DNA of 64,000 nt from Oscillospiraceae bacterium (GCA_015065965.1 SVPH01000004.1:1-64000); one strand, 5' to 3'. Positions 51,323-60,433 are shown, counted from the first letter of the stretch. Notes: a model not told the origin generated them from the letters alone. Program-made: numbers and translations.

Positions 51323-52243
51323 TTAATTATCATATACAAGGCTGGGATTATTGGTATAAACAATGTCAAGAGTTCTTAACGATTGGTTAAATAACATATA
51401 TACGCCATATGTGTAGTCGCCAATTGTTTTTTCAACGTCAACAGAAAGAATATTGCATCCGTCAACGGTTGATGATGTTATAACACCTGAAAAGTCCAAT
51501 TCACCGAGCAGAGTATAATATGCTTCAAATTCATCGTGCGAAACACCTACAAAGCCGTCGGCAAAGCGGAAAGACCAGTGCCAGTAGGGCGAGAAACCGG
51601 AATCAATGCTGTGAGTAAGAAAATTCCCGCCTGAATCATGTCCGCAGTATTCTCCGCTGCCTGCAGTGTATCCTTCAAATTTAGGGAAGTATTGCAAAAG
51701 TTGAGTCGGAAAATTGTCCGTGCAGGGCACAACATCAATAATTACGGTAAGATTACCATCGTCATCAAGTTGGCTGCTGTTTATCCTCACAATATGTTTA
51801 CCGTTTTGCCAGAATCCTTTAATACCGTCGGCGTAATATGTGCCGTCGGTTATCTCTTTGGCTGCACCGATGTATCCGAGGTCAATCATGGTGTTTGAAA
51901 AAGTAAAAAAACTTTGTGCAGGGCAGGTGAATTTAAGCCTTACCCAGTCGCTTTTAAAATTGCCATCGTCGGTTTCATGGTTGCCTTGTTCTATGATAAA
52001 TCCGAATGTGCCTTCAGGCGGCGCAGGAAAGTCCTTTGGTAACAGGTCTGTTCCCCAATCAGTGATTATAACAGGTGCGGCAGTTGTTTGTGTGGGAGTA
52101 ACAGGCAACGGCTTTATGGTTGTGGAAACGGATGAATCAGCCGCTGATGTTGTTGTTAAAGAATCAGGATTATTTTTGTTATCTGAACAAGCGCAGAGAA
52201 AAAGAATTGATATTGTAAGAATAATTGCAAAAAGTTTTTTCAT
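51323..52243 (-). CDS. Lipoprotein of unknown function
   Basis: 306 residues. Type II signal peptide with the lipobox LCAC (C19) and a Ser/Thr-rich linker (TTTSAADSSVSTTIKP), then a globular part from about residue 62. Two conserved-looking segments are TDWGTDLLPKDFPAPPEGTF and the aromatic WHWSFRFADGFVGVS. No family recognised. ATG 52243 follows TTGGAGAG; a longer in-frame start runs through the upstream terminator. No promoter was found; it may be read through from the gene above. Confidence 0.75.
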   Translation of the reverse strand: MKKLFAIILTISILFLCACSDNKNNPDSLTTTSAADSSVSTTIKPLPVTPTQTTAAPVIITDWGTDLLPKDFPAPPEGTFGFIIEQGNHETDDGNFKSDWVRLKFTCPAQSFFTFSNTMIDLGYIGAAKEITDGTYYADGIKGFWQNGKHIVRINSSQLDDDGNLTVIIDVVPCTDNFPTQLLQYFPKFEGYTAGSGEYCGHDSGGNFLTHSIDSGFSPYWHWSFRFADGFVGVSHDEFEAYYTLLGELDFSGVITSSTVDGCNILSVDVEKTIGDYTYGVYMLFNQSLRTLDIVYTNNPSLVYDN

Positions 52244-52264
52244 AATATGTTCTCTCCAAAACAA

Positions 52265-52294
52265 AAGGTGAACGGTATTTCTACCATTCACCTT
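52265..52294 (-). terminator. Terminator between secreted protein gene and lipoprotein gene
   Basis: 13-bp stem AAGGTGAACGGTA / TACCATTCACCTT with one mismatch, followed on the minus strand by TTTGTTTT. Confidence 0.7.
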
Positions 52295-52322
52295 ACCATA
52301 AATCGGCTGAATTTTCAATAGT

Positions 52323-53543
52323 TTATGCGAGGTAAAATTTTATAAGATCAAATGCTTCGGAAAAAATCTCCGTAAAACTGTAGAAGGAGATACTCAGATA
52401 ATATGCCGCATCGTCCAAACCGTACTCCGCAAGTTCTTCCAAGGAATAACAACTGAGTATTGTGGCGATTGCACGGCGGAAATAATATGACATGTCTTTA
52501 AGTGAGTTGGCGTTGCGCCATACAAGCGTTGCCCAGTTATCGCCCAAAGGAGCGTTATCTTTTTCGCATTCATATGATTTCAAATCGGTTTCCGCAATGT
52601 TGACAATTAATTTTGCATCACCATTATCAACGCTGAAATAAACATCCGGCCATACTTCTTTTCCGTTTGGAAGAGTTATTTCATCCTCACCAAAGACAAA
52701 ATCTTTCTTTGTGCCGTCGGTAAATGTAACGGTTGCTTTTTCTCCGTAGGGATAAATATAATCATAGGTGTTGTAATATTCTGTTACAAAAAGATAATCT
52801 TCAATGTTGTTTATTTCTATATCAGAAATATAATCGGTGATAAAAGCAACATCAATAACAAAATCAAAGTTTTTGCCGCAAATCTGAGTGGTTACGGTGT
52901 TTTCGCCTTTTATAAGTTCGTCGGCATCGGAAGTGCAGTAAAGTTCGGAACATTCAATTGCTTTGTCATTTGAAAAAGTAACAGTTATGTCTGAAAATAT
53001 CTCAACATAAGCGGTGTCATAATCGCTGTAAAAATACACTTCTTCGCCTTTGATGAGTTCACTCGTTGTAACAGATTTGATGTTTTCTCCGTAGTATTCA
53101 ACCGTGATTTCTATGCTTTCAGCGTTGGCATAGAATATGAACATGCCGATTATCTGTTCGCCTTTTTCAAAGTAGTAAAGAGTGCTGCTGAGGTCTTCTT
53201 CGTGTTCAAACCAGAAACCGATATTTTCATTATATGCTTTGCCGTTGGAATATGTTTCGGGTACAAAAATATAACCGTCCATATCATAGTAATTGTATGA
53301 GATTTCGTAGAAACCGGCGTTTTCTGCCGTAAAGGTGAAATAGAAATAACCTTCGTCAGTATCGCATGAAACGGTATTTTTACCATCTGTGAGTTCACCG
53401 GCATGCTCAAGATAAATGGTGTCGCCGTAGTAGTCCCATTCAATGGTGTTTTCCGGTTCGTCGGCTGCAAATGCTGCAAAGCCTCCGAAAGCCATAATGG
53501 CTGCAAGCATTACCGCAAGAACGGATTTAAGCGTTTTTTTCAT
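52323..53543 (-). CDS. Secreted protein of unknown function, aromatic and acidic
   Basis: 406 residues after ATG 53543, which follows AGGAGGG. Signal peptide MKKTLKSVLAVMLAAIMAF, cleavage after FAAFA. The mature part is rich in Asp, Glu, Tyr, Phe and beta-strand, with two similar Ig-like modules (residues about 30-150 and 150-290). The C-terminal 70 residues are helical (EYGLDDAAYYLSISF). No motif for an enzyme is visible. May be a cell-surface or binding protein. Confidence 0.7.
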   Translation of the reverse strand: MKKTLKSVLAVMLAAIMAFGGFAAFAADEPENTIEWDYYGDTIYLEHAGELTDGKNTVSCDTDEGYFYFTFTAENAGFYEISYNYYDMDGYIFVPETYSNGKAYNENIGFWFEHEEDLSSTLYYFEKGEQIIGMFIFYANAESIEITVEYYGENIKSVTTSELIKGEEVYFYSDYDTAYVEIFSDITVTFSNDKAIECSELYCTSDADELIKGENTVTTQICGKNFDFVIDVAFITDYISDIEINNIEDYLFVTEYYNTYDYIYPYGEKATVTFTDGTKKDFVFGEDEITLPNGKEVWPDVYFSVDNGDAKLIVNIAETDLKSYECEKDNAPLGDNWATLVWRNANSLKDMSYYFRRAIATILSCYSLEELAEYGLDDAAYYLSISFYSFTEIFSEAFDLIKFYLA

Positions 53544-53755
53544 AGTTTTGCCCTCCTTAGTTTTATGCGGAAAAATTTTCCGATTACAATTATAATTTAT
53601 CATAAAAATCTATTTATGTAAATAGAAAAATCAAATTGAAACCAAAATGTAAATTTTTGTAATCGGCTGTAACGGAATTGTAATTTTTTCTATACAACAT
53701 ATAAAATTTATGTTATAATCATTAATCGGACATTACCGAAGAACGGAGGTGCAAA

Positions 53756-54637
53756 ATGCCGAGAAACATTGACTATACGGTTCCGCCTGAATATGAAGGA
53801 CGAAAAGTAGTTCATTTTCTGAGGGGATATTGCGGATTTTCTGCAAGAATTATGCGTAAGGTAAAATATGCTCTGTTGTGTAACGGAGAAAAAGCAAGAA
53901 CTATAGACCGCCTGAAAAGCGGAGATATAATAAATGTAACCATACCCGATGATGATGTTGTGCCTGAGGCGCTTGAAGCGGAAATAGATGTTATTTATGA
54001 GGATGACGATATTCTTGTTGTCAATAAATCTCCTTTTATGGCAATGCACCCTACCCACAATCATCAGGGAGATACGCTTGCCAATGCGGTTTCGGCTTAT
54101 CTTGCCAAAAAAGGAAAAAACGCAGTGTTCAGAGCGGTAGGCAGGCTTGATAAAGGCACTTCAGGTGTGGTGGTGTGTGCGCTTAATCACCTTTCTGCAA
54201 GCAAACTTGCAGGTAAAACGGAAAAGGAATATTATGCGCTTGTAAAAGGTAATCTTACGGGTGAAGGCAGGGTGGATGTACCCATATACAGACCCGACCC
54301 GATGAAAACTTTGCGGGCATGCTCATATGAACTCGGTGTTGAGCCTGCGGTCACAAATTGGCGCGTGGAAAAGAGTTTTAACGGTGCAACGCTTCTCAGC
54401 CTGCGGCTTGAAACGGGCAGAACGCATCAGATAAGAGTCCACATGGCGTTCAGCGGCAATGCGCTTGCAGGCGATACCATGTATGGCGATTTTATGCCGG
54501 AAATCGGTCATCAGTTGCTGCACTGCCGAAAGTGCAGTTTTGAACATCCCGTAACCGGAAAAAATATGGAGTTTGAAGCACCGTTTCCGCCGGATTTTGT
54601 TACTGCAATGAAGTCAATTGACGGCATATCTGAATAA
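53756..54637 (+). CDS. RluA-family 23S rRNA/tRNA pseudouridine synthase
   Basis: 293 residues. The catalytic Asp is D132 in GRLDKGTSGV. An S4-like N-terminal domain (residues 15-60) precedes the synthase domain, as in RluD-like proteins, and the end GRTHQIRVH is conserved. It converts uridine to pseudouridine in rRNA. Which site is modified cannot be told. GGAGGTG precedes the ATG. A TATAAT lies upstream near 53714, without a good -35. Confidence 0.92.
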   Translation: MPRNIDYTVPPEYEGRKVVHFLRGYCGFSARIMRKVKYALLCNGEKARTIDRLKSGDIINVTIPDDDVVPEALEAEIDVIYEDDDILVVNKSPFMAMHPTHNHQGDTLANAVSAYLAKKGKNAVFRAVGRLDKGTSGVVVCALNHLSASKLAGKTEKEYYALVKGNLTGEGRVDVPIYRPDPMKTLRACSYELGVEPAVTNWRVEKSFNGATLLSLRLETGRTHQIRVHMAFSGNALAGDTMYGDFMPEIGHQLLHCRKCSFEHPVTGKNMEFEAPFPPDFVTAMKSIDGISE

Positions 54638-54672
54638 ATAAAACATTATTTTCTATAAAAATACATTTTTTC

Positions 54673-54701
54673 TTTACATTTACGGTTTATGATGATATAA
54701 T
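54673..54701 (+). promoter_or_regulatory. Promoter for the amino-acid ABC transporter
   Basis: TTTACA (54673-54678) and TATAAT (54696-54701), 17-base spacer, 33 bases before the solute-binding protein start. Confidence 0.8.
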
Positions 54702-54712
54702 AAATCTATTAT

Positions 54713-54730
54713 AAATAACGGAGGTTATTT
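54713..54730 (+). promoter_or_regulatory. Ribosome site in a hairpin loop before the SBP gene
   Basis: AAATAAC-GGAG-GTTATTT: a perfect 7-bp stem with GGAG in its loop and the ATG four bases after it. Such a structure could control access of the ribosome. Confidence 0.45.
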
Positions 54731-54733
54731 CCA

Positions 54734-55600
54734 ATGAAAAAATTTGTTAAAATTATTTCGCTTTTAATGGTTATCGCAATGCTTGCAGTAACTCTCTGCT
54801 CATGCGGCGATTCATCGGATGACACAGCAACTGAAGCAGTTAAGGTTGTTGATATCGAACTTACTCAGGAAGAATATGCTTTTGGTGTTGACAAAACTCA
54901 GCCCGAACTTCTTGAAACAGTTAACGCTTTTATTGCTCAGATCAAGGCTGACGGCACATTTGACGAAATCTGTAACAAGTATTTCGGCGACGGAACGCCC
55001 ACAGCGGTTAAGTCTGCCGCTCTTGATACAAACAAGGAGCAACTTGTTGTTGCAACAAATGCTGCTTTTGAGCCTTTTGAATACACAGTAGGCGAAGATT
55101 ACTACGGCATTGATATGGAAATTGCTGCTCTTCTTGCAGAGCATCTCGGTCAGGAACTTGTTATCAGCAACATGGATTTTGATTCAGTTTGCCTTTCGGT
55201 TGGTCAGCAGAAATGCGATATCGCTATGGCAGGTCTTACAATCAAGCCCGACAGAGAAGAGTATGTTAACTTCTCAGATTCATATTATGAGGCTTCACAG
55301 AAACTTATTGTTAAGGGTGATGATACCGCTTTTGATGCTTGCACTGATGCAGCATCGGTTGAGGCACTTCTTAATGCTCTTGCTCCCGAAACAAAAATCG
55401 GCGTTCAGAACGGCACAACAGGTCAGTTCTATGTTGAAGGCGACGAAGAATGGGGCTTTGCAGGATATGATGTTCAGTGCGTAGGCTATAAGAACGGTTC
55501 ACTTGCAGTTCAGGACCTTATCAACGGCGGCGTAAATTATGTTATCATAGACTCTGCTCCTGCTGCATGTATTACAGAAGCAATTAACGCAGTTCAGTAA
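54734..55600 (+). CDS. Amino-acid ABC transporter solute-binding lipoprotein, apparently circularly permuted
   Basis: 288 residues, lipobox LCSC (C24). Residues about 36-90 (DIELTQEEYAFGVDKTQPELLETV..., GTFDEICNKYF) look like the usual C-terminal tail of an SBP_bac_3 protein, placed before the normal N-terminal lobe. From residue about 100 the expected start of the domain appears (KEQLVVATNAAFEPFEY), then DIAMAGLTIKPDREEYVNFSDSYYEASQ, and the protein stops at SAPAACITEAINAVQ, where other members continue with the tail. This fits a circular permutation. It binds an amino acid outside the cell for the transporter encoded next. Confidence 0.85.
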   Translation: MKKFVKIISLLMVIAMLAVTLCSCGDSSDDTATEAVKVVDIELTQEEYAFGVDKTQPELLETVNAFIAQIKADGTFDEICNKYFGDGTPTAVKSAALDTNKEQLVVATNAAFEPFEYTVGEDYYGIDMEIAALLAEHLGQELVISNMDFDSVCLSVGQQKCDIAMAGLTIKPDREEYVNFSDSYYEASQKLIVKGDDTAFDACTDAASVEALLNALAPETKIGVQNGTTGQFYVEGDEEWGFAGYDVQCVGYKNGSLAVQDLINGGVNYVIIDSAPAACITEAINAVQ

Positions 55601-55625
55601 TTCTCAGTTTAAATTTAATTAATCG

Positions 55626-55653
55626 GTAACCTCACCATTTGCGGTGAGGTTAC
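55626..55653 (+). other. Intergenic stem-loop between SBP and permease genes
   Basis: 11-bp perfect stem GTAACCTCACC / GGTGAGGTTAC with a 6-base loop and no T-run. It probably protects the SBP messenger and lets SBP be made in excess over the membrane parts. Confidence 0.75.
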
Positions 55654-55674
55654 TCTGTCAAAAGGGATATTGCC

Positions 55675-56382
55675 ATGAATTTTGAAGCGAAGATAAATAA
55701 ATTTTTAGAGATACTTATTGATTACAAAGGTTATGTCAAAGTAATCGAAGGTCTTGAAAACACACTTAAAATTGCTATTATAGGTCTTATAATCGGCATC
55801 ATTATAGGTACGCTGATTGCAACAATAAGGGTTATACCCAAGTATAAACTTTTGCCCAGAGTACTCAATTCAATCTGTACGTTTTATGTAGGCTTTTTCA
55901 GAGGAACACCAATGGTTGTTCAACTGCTTTTGTTTTACTATGTTGCGCTGCCGCTTATGGGCATAAACCTTCCGTCGGTCAGCGTTGCAATAGCGGTTTT
56001 CGGACTTAACAGCGGTGCTTACATATCAGAGATAATGCGAAGCGGCATACAGTCCGTTGATTACGGTCAGACAGAGGGCGGACGCTCTGTTGGTTTGAGT
56101 TTTGCAACAACGATGATGAAAATTGTTATCCCGCAGGCGGTTAAAAATATTTTGCCAACTCTCGGCAATGAATTTATTGTTCTTATCAAGGAAACATCAA
56201 TTGTTTCTTTTATCGGTGCGGCAGACCTTTATGTTGCGTTTAATTATATAGGTTCAAACAGTTATGAGTTTATGGTACCGTATCTTGCAATGGCAATCAT
56301 CTATATTGTTATAGTTTGCCTTATTACACTGCTTATTAAATTCATGGAAAGGAGTTTGAAGAAGAGTGATAGACGTAACTAA
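55675..56382 (+). CDS. Amino-acid ABC transporter permease
   Basis: 235 residues, five or six helices. The His/Glu/polar amino-acid permease pattern: [12 protein letters not shown] at the start, [15 protein letters not shown] and the EAA-loop [20 protein letters not shown]. It forms the channel with the ATPase below. Substrate is probably a polar amino acid; the family covers Gln, His, Cys, Arg and Glu. Confidence 0.94.
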   Translation: MNFEAKINKFLEILIDYKGYVKVIEGLENTLKIAIIGLIIGIIIGTLIATIRVIPKYKLLPRVLNSICTFYVGFFRGTPMVVQLLLFYYVALPLMGINLPSVSVAIAVFGLNSGAYISEIMRSGIQSVDYGQTEGGRSVGLSFATTMMKIVIPQAVKNILPTLGNEFIVLIKETSIVSFIGAADLYVAFNYIGSNSYEFMVPYLAMAIIYIVIVCLITLLIKFMERSLKKSDRRN

Positions 56383-57160
56383 TCTGCGTAAAAGTTTCGG
56401 CAAGAATGAAGTCCTTAAAGGTATTGATATAACAATCAACAAGGGCGATGTGGTAGTTGTTGTCGGTCCTTCAGGCTCCGGTAAGTCAACGTTTTTGCGC
56501 TGCCTTAACTGTATGGAAGACCCAACATCAGGCAGTATAGTTTTTAACGGCGTTGATATTGCAGACCCAAAGGTTAACATAAATATACACCGCCGCAGAA
56601 TCGGAATGGTGTTCCAGCATTTTAATCTTTTTAATAACAAAACGGTTATTCAGAATATTATGCTTTCTCCTGTTCTTTGCGCAAAGGCTGACAGGAGAAA
56701 GGCTGTTATAAAAAATCTTTTCTCAAAGCAGAAAGAGCCTGTTCAGAGTGTTGCCGAAATAAAAAAAGCAGCGGAAGAAAATGCTCTCAAACTGCTTGCA
56801 AGAATTGGTCTTGAGGATAAAGCGAATGCTTATCCGTCAACGCTTTCGGGCGGTCAGAAGCAAAGGGTTGCGATTGTTCGTTCTCTTGCTATGAATCCGG
56901 ATGTTATTCTTTTTGATGAACCTACATCAGCCCTTGATCCGGAAATGGTCGGAGAAGTTCTTGAGGTTATGAAAGAACTTGCAGAATCGGGCATGACAAT
57001 GGTTGTTGTTACCCATGAAATGGGCTTTGCAAAGGAAGTCGGCTCAAGAGTAATCTTTATGGATGAAGGCGTAATAAAAGAAGAAAACAATCCGCAGGAT
57101 TTCTTCTCTAACCCTCAGCATCCGAGGCTTAAAGAATTCCTTTCAAAGGTTCTTATGTAA
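56366..57160 (+). CDS. Amino-acid ABC transporter ATP-binding protein with an insertion
   Basis: 264 residues. Walker [11 protein letters not shown]-loop VFQHFNLF, signature LSGGQKQR, Walker [12 protein letters not shown] and H-loop VTHEMGF. The GTG start at 56366 lies 17 bases inside the permease gene, so they are coupled. Between the Q-loop and signature there is an extra stretch of about 20 residues ([19 protein letters not shown]) compared with the usual GlnQ-type ATPase of about 240. All ATPase motifs are intact, so activity should be kept. Confidence 0.95.
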   Translation: MIDVTNLRKSFGKNEVLKGIDITINKGDVVVVVGPSGSGKSTFLRCLNCMEDPTSGSIVFNGVDIADPKVNINIHRRRIGMVFQHFNLFNNKTVIQNIMLSPVLCAKADRRKAVIKNLFSKQKEPVQSVAEIKKAAEENALKLLARIGLEDKANAYPSTLSGGQKQRVAIVRSLAMNPDVILFDEPTSALDPEMVGEVLEVMKELAESGMTMVVVTHEMGFAKEVGSRVIFMDEGVIKEENNPQDFFSNPQHPRLKEFLSKVLM

Positions 57161-57186
57161 AATATTTGTTTTAAGGTGGTTAAAGA

Positions 57187-58413
57187 ATGAAAACAAAGGC
57201 TGCCAAACTCTTTTCGTGCTGTAAATATGAACTTATAATATTTGCCGTGCTGTTAATTCAGGCCGTATCAAATCTCTTTACATTCGGCGGAGTAGGCGAA
57301 TATACGAGCATTTATTATTTGTCGGATTACTCAATCGGAATAAACACCAGGCTTTTGGTTGGCTCAATAGTAGGTTTAATTAATGACAGCCCGACAATTG
57401 AGTGGATAACCGGTTTTGCAATTGTTGTTTTGGTGTTAACACTTTTGGCTGTTGCATTTTTGACAGGAAAGGTTATCCGCAACACTGATGATGAAATGAG
57501 ACCGCAACTTTATGTAATTATTGCATTTATGCTTTCCGGCTCTTTCACTTTTAGTTTCTTTTCAATTTTTCTTGGTTCACTTGACATTTATACATTTATT
57601 GTGGCAATGATAGCGGTTGTTTGCTCATTAAGCAAAAAAACGCGCTGGCTGGTTCCGATTCTTTGTGTAGTAGGTGTTTTAACTCACAATATTTTTGCGG
57701 TATCATACTTTCCTATGGTATTTCTTGTGTTGTTTTACCTTCTTTTAAAGGAAGACAGCAAGGTTTACAGCGCGGCTGTACTTGTAGTATCCTTAGTTGC
57801 GACTGTTGCCATTACAGTTAATTTTATGTTGTATGCCGGCAAAAACATGAACATTTCATTTGAAGAGTTCTGTAAAATAATAAATGAAAAAAGCAGCATT
57901 AAAATTGATGAATACGGTTTTTACGGAATAGGTTTCCATCTGTTTAGTATAGTCGGAGATGATGTTGTTGAGGGATTTACCATAGGAGAGCAATTCAACT
58001 TGACATTAGTTGAACTTATAAAAGGGCTTGTACAATATATAAGTTATTCAATGTCATTAGAGAATGCTTTGCCGATTCTTGTGGTATATGTTCTTATTTA
58101 TGGCGCTTTAATATTTATATGGGCAAAATGCGCGAAAAATTCCGAAACAAAAATGAAGAAACTGTCTTATATTGCATTTATGTTGGCTCCTTTGACGGCA
58201 TTAATAGGATTTGTGGTTACAACAGACTATGTGCGTTGGGTTCAAGCGGCGGTTCTGTCACAATTCGCTTTTGCTCTTGTTATGTATATTAAAAAAGACG
58301 AGGCGTTTTTCAAAACAATGCAGCAAATGCGCGAGTATTTCGGCAACAAGAAACTGATTTTGGTTGTTATTTATATAATTTACGCATTTACAACGAAAAG
58401 AACGATTGTTTAA
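57187..58413 (+). CDS. Polytopic membrane protein of unknown function
   Basis: 408 residues, about ten membrane helices. It has an ordered alternation of helix and short loops, with a larger loop around 240-285 (ISFEEFCKIINEKSSIKIDEY) outside the membrane. The general shape resembles EpsG/Wzy-type polysaccharide polymerases or glycolipid synthesis proteins, but no signature is visible. No signal peptide. GGTGG precedes the ATG. Read in line with the ABC genes but probably separate in function. Convergent with the SDR gene. Confidence 0.7.
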   Translation: MKTKAAKLFSCCKYELIIFAVLLIQAVSNLFTFGGVGEYTSIYYLSDYSIGINTRLLVGSIVGLINDSPTIEWITGFAIVVLVLTLLAVAFLTGKVIRNTDDEMRPQLYVIIAFMLSGSFTFSFFSIFLGSLDIYTFIVAMIAVVCSLSKKTRWLVPILCVVGVLTHNIFAVSYFPMVFLVLFYLLLKEDSKVYSAAVLVVSLVATVAITVNFMLYAGKNMNISFEEFCKIINEKSSIKIDEYGFYGIGFHLFSIVGDDVVEGFTIGEQFNLTLVELIKGLVQYISYSMSLENALPILVVYVLIYGALIFIWAKCAKNSETKMKKLSYIAFMLAPLTALIGFVVTTDYVRWVQAAVLSQFAFALVMYIKKDEAFFKTMQQMREYFGNKKLILVVIYIIYAFTTKRTIV

Positions 58414-58415
58414 AA

Positions 58416-58441
58416 AAAGGATGCATAAGAATGCATCCTTT
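58416..58441. terminator. Bidirectional terminator between 57187-58413 and the SDR gene
   Basis: 11-bp stem AAAGGATGCAT / ATGCATCCTTT with an AAGA loop. Confidence 0.85.
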
Positions 58442-58444
58442 GAA

Positions 58445-59380
58445 TCAAATATTTGAGTATTGATCATTTTTAATTATCTGATATGCTTTTATAAGTTCTC
58501 GTATTCCGTCATCAAGTGAATATTCCGGCTTCCAACCCAGACTTTCTATTTTGTCGTTTGATACGATGTAGTTTCTTTTATCAGGGTCTTCTCCTATAGG
58601 AGCCTCAATATAGACGAATTTCGGAATAATGGCTTTGATTTTTTCGCAAAGTTCTAATTTTGAAAGGTTTGAATCGGAAAGACCGCAGTTATGTGTTCCG
58701 CCTTCCATTCTTTCAAAATTTTCAATCGCAAACCAAAATGCGTTTGCAGCATCTCTTACATGAAGGTAGTTGCGTTTGAAGTTGCCTTCAAAAACAACAA
58801 GAGTTCTGTCAAAAACCGCTCTGTAAACAAAATCGTTTACAAGCAGATCGGTTCTCATTCTCGATGAAGCACCGAAAAGCGTTGCAAACCTGAATGCAGT
58901 TGTTCCGCTTTCGCTTAAAACGGCGGCTTCTGCTTCAACCTTGCTTTTGCCATAAATTGAAATAGGATTTATAGGTGAATTTTCTGTGCAGAATTTTTCA
59001 CCTTCACCAAGGCCGTATCCGCTGTTAGTGCAAGGAAAGATAATTCGCTGACCTTTTTCTCTCAGGCGAAGAATCATCTTTATTGCGTCAAGGTTTATTG
59101 AATATGCAGAGCAAGCCTCTTTATCACAGATCGGGAACCCGGCAAGGGCTGCAAGAGGAATGATATAGTCTTTGTTCTTCATTGCTTCGCGAACAGCATT
59201 TTCGTTGCGTGCATCTGCATTTATCATTGTAAAATTCGGGTTTGCACAGCATTCAAGCAAAGGGCTTTGTTTATAAAAAAGATTGTCAAGCACCGTAACA
59301 CGGCATCCTTTTGACAAAAGAAGAGGTACAAGCACAGATCCTATGTATCCTGCACCGCCTGTAACGAGAATGTTAAGCAT
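58445..59380 (-). CDS. NAD-dependent epimerase/dehydratase (extended SDR)
   Basis: 311 residues. The Rossmann motif TGGAGYIGS is at residues 7-15 and the catalytic pair is Y143-x3-K147 in SIYGKSK, with PCTNSGYG just before. NAD-dependent epimerases of this shape act on nucleotide sugars. It is also close to the group of GDP/UDP-sugar 4,6-dehydratases and reductases. Position in a cell-surface-like cluster suggests a role in making a deoxy or amino sugar. Confidence 0.88.
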   Translation of the reverse strand: MLNILVTGGAGYIGSVLVPLLLSKGCRVTVLDNLFYKQSPLLECCANPNFTMINADARNENAVREAMKNKDYIIPLAALAGFPICDKEACSAYSINLDAIKMILRLREKGQRIIFPCTNSGYGLGEGEKFCTENSPINPISIYGKSKVEAEAAVLSESGTTAFRFATLFGASSRMRTDLLVNDFVYRAVFDRTLVVFEGNFKRNYLHVRDAANAFWFAIENFERMEGGTHNCGLSDSNLSKLELCEKIKAIIPKFVYIEAPIGEDPDKRNYIVSNDKIESLGWKPEYSLDDGIRELIKAYQIIKNDQYSNI

Positions 59381-59421
59381 AAAAAGTCACTTCCGTTTTT
59401 GCATAATGTTACTTTGTAACT

Positions 59422-59450
59422 ACTTTAGCACATTTTTTTGAGTTAGTCAA
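59422..59450 (-). promoter_or_regulatory. Promoter for the SDR gene
   Basis: Minus strand TTGACT (59445-59450) and TAAAGT (59422-59427), 17-base spacer. Confidence 0.65.
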
Positions 59451-59474
59451 ACGGTCACGCAATTTTTTCTTTTG

Positions 59475-59503
59475 TTGACACAAATTGTCATAGGCATTAT
59501 AAT
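59475..59503 (+). promoter_or_regulatory. Consensus promoter with palindromic -35 for membrane protein gene
   Basis: TTGACA (59475-59480) and TATAAT (59498-59503), 17-base spacer, both perfect. The -35 forms half of a TGACA-caaat-TGTCA inverted repeat, a possible repressor site. Confidence 0.85.
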
Positions 59504-59543
59504 AAATCAGTTGAATTCAATGAATAGGGGGCGCCCGATAAAA

Positions 59544-60431
59544 ATGTTGAAAAATATATCATGGGACACCAAAGATAAAATTAAGATTTCGTTGTTAATT
59601 TTTCTTGCGGTGGAAGGAAAGATGCTTTTTGAAACGGTAGAAATGGGACTAATCAGAACACCTGTTATTCTTATTGCGCTTGCAGCAGGAGCGGCTTTTA
59701 CTTTGTTTTTGCTGTTTAATATTACGGAAAAGAGTGTAAAATCGCTGTCTGCACAAGGCGTGTTTGTTGCGTTAACCGTTATTTTTGCTTTGGGTGCGCT
59801 GATAACATACAAATTTGTTTCAAAAGAAACACTTTTGGTTTTACTTTTGGCATCGATTATGGCTATTTGTGCGAAGAAACTTTATTTGTTACCCGTTGCT
59901 GTTGCGTTTGGTGTGGTGACGGTTTTCAATGTTTTTGGTGAAATACATGACTTTATCGGTCTGAGTTGTATCCCTGCGGTAATTGGTATTTCATGCGTTT
60001 GCCTCTCGTCAGAGATCAAACAGTCTTCAGTGTGGAAAAAAATTGTTTTTGCGGTGCTTGAATTAGCGTTGACAGCGTTGGCTGTTAAATCGTTTTATAA
60101 CCGTCGATTTACGATTTCGTTAGCATCGCTGTTCACACATGTGTGGGATACAATAGGTGTTTTTATTGCGGCTCTTATTTTTGTTGCACTTATAGTTTAT
60201 TCAGTTGTAAACAGTAAAAATATAATTGAGATTTTCGGATATACAGCGGTTGCTTTGTTTGGTATTGTTACAATGGCTATGGAATCCGTTCACGCACTTT
60301 CTTCAGCGATGACCATGTTTATGGTACTTGCTTCAGTCTCAAAAGAAGGCTCTTCGGCTGATATTGCTGCTGAAGAAGCATTGAAATCAATTGCATCTTT
60401 ATCAAAGAAGAGTAAAAAACGCAAAGCATAA
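59544..60431 (+). CDS. Polytopic membrane protein of unknown function
   Basis: 295 residues, about eight membrane helices and a basic C-terminal tail (SKKSKKRKA). It starts at ATG 59544, ten bases after AGGGGGCG; longer in-frame starts run through the promoter. Possible relation to 57187-58413 by shape only. A strong consensus promoter suggests it is well expressed. No family recognised. Confidence 0.7.
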   Translation: MLKNISWDTKDKIKISLLIFLAVEGKMLFETVEMGLIRTPVILIALAAGAAFTLFLLFNITEKSVKSLSAQGVFVALTVIFALGALITYKFVSKETLLVLLLASIMAICAKKLYLLPVAVAFGVVTVFNVFGEIHDFIGLSCIPAVIGISCVCLSSEIKQSSVWKKIVFAVLELALTALAVKSFYNRRFTISLASLFTHVWDTIGVFIAALIFVALIVYSVVNSKNIIEIFGYTAVALFGIVTMAMESVHALSSAMTMFMVLASVSKEGSSADIAAEEALKSIASLSKKSKKRKA

Positions 60432-60433
60432 TT

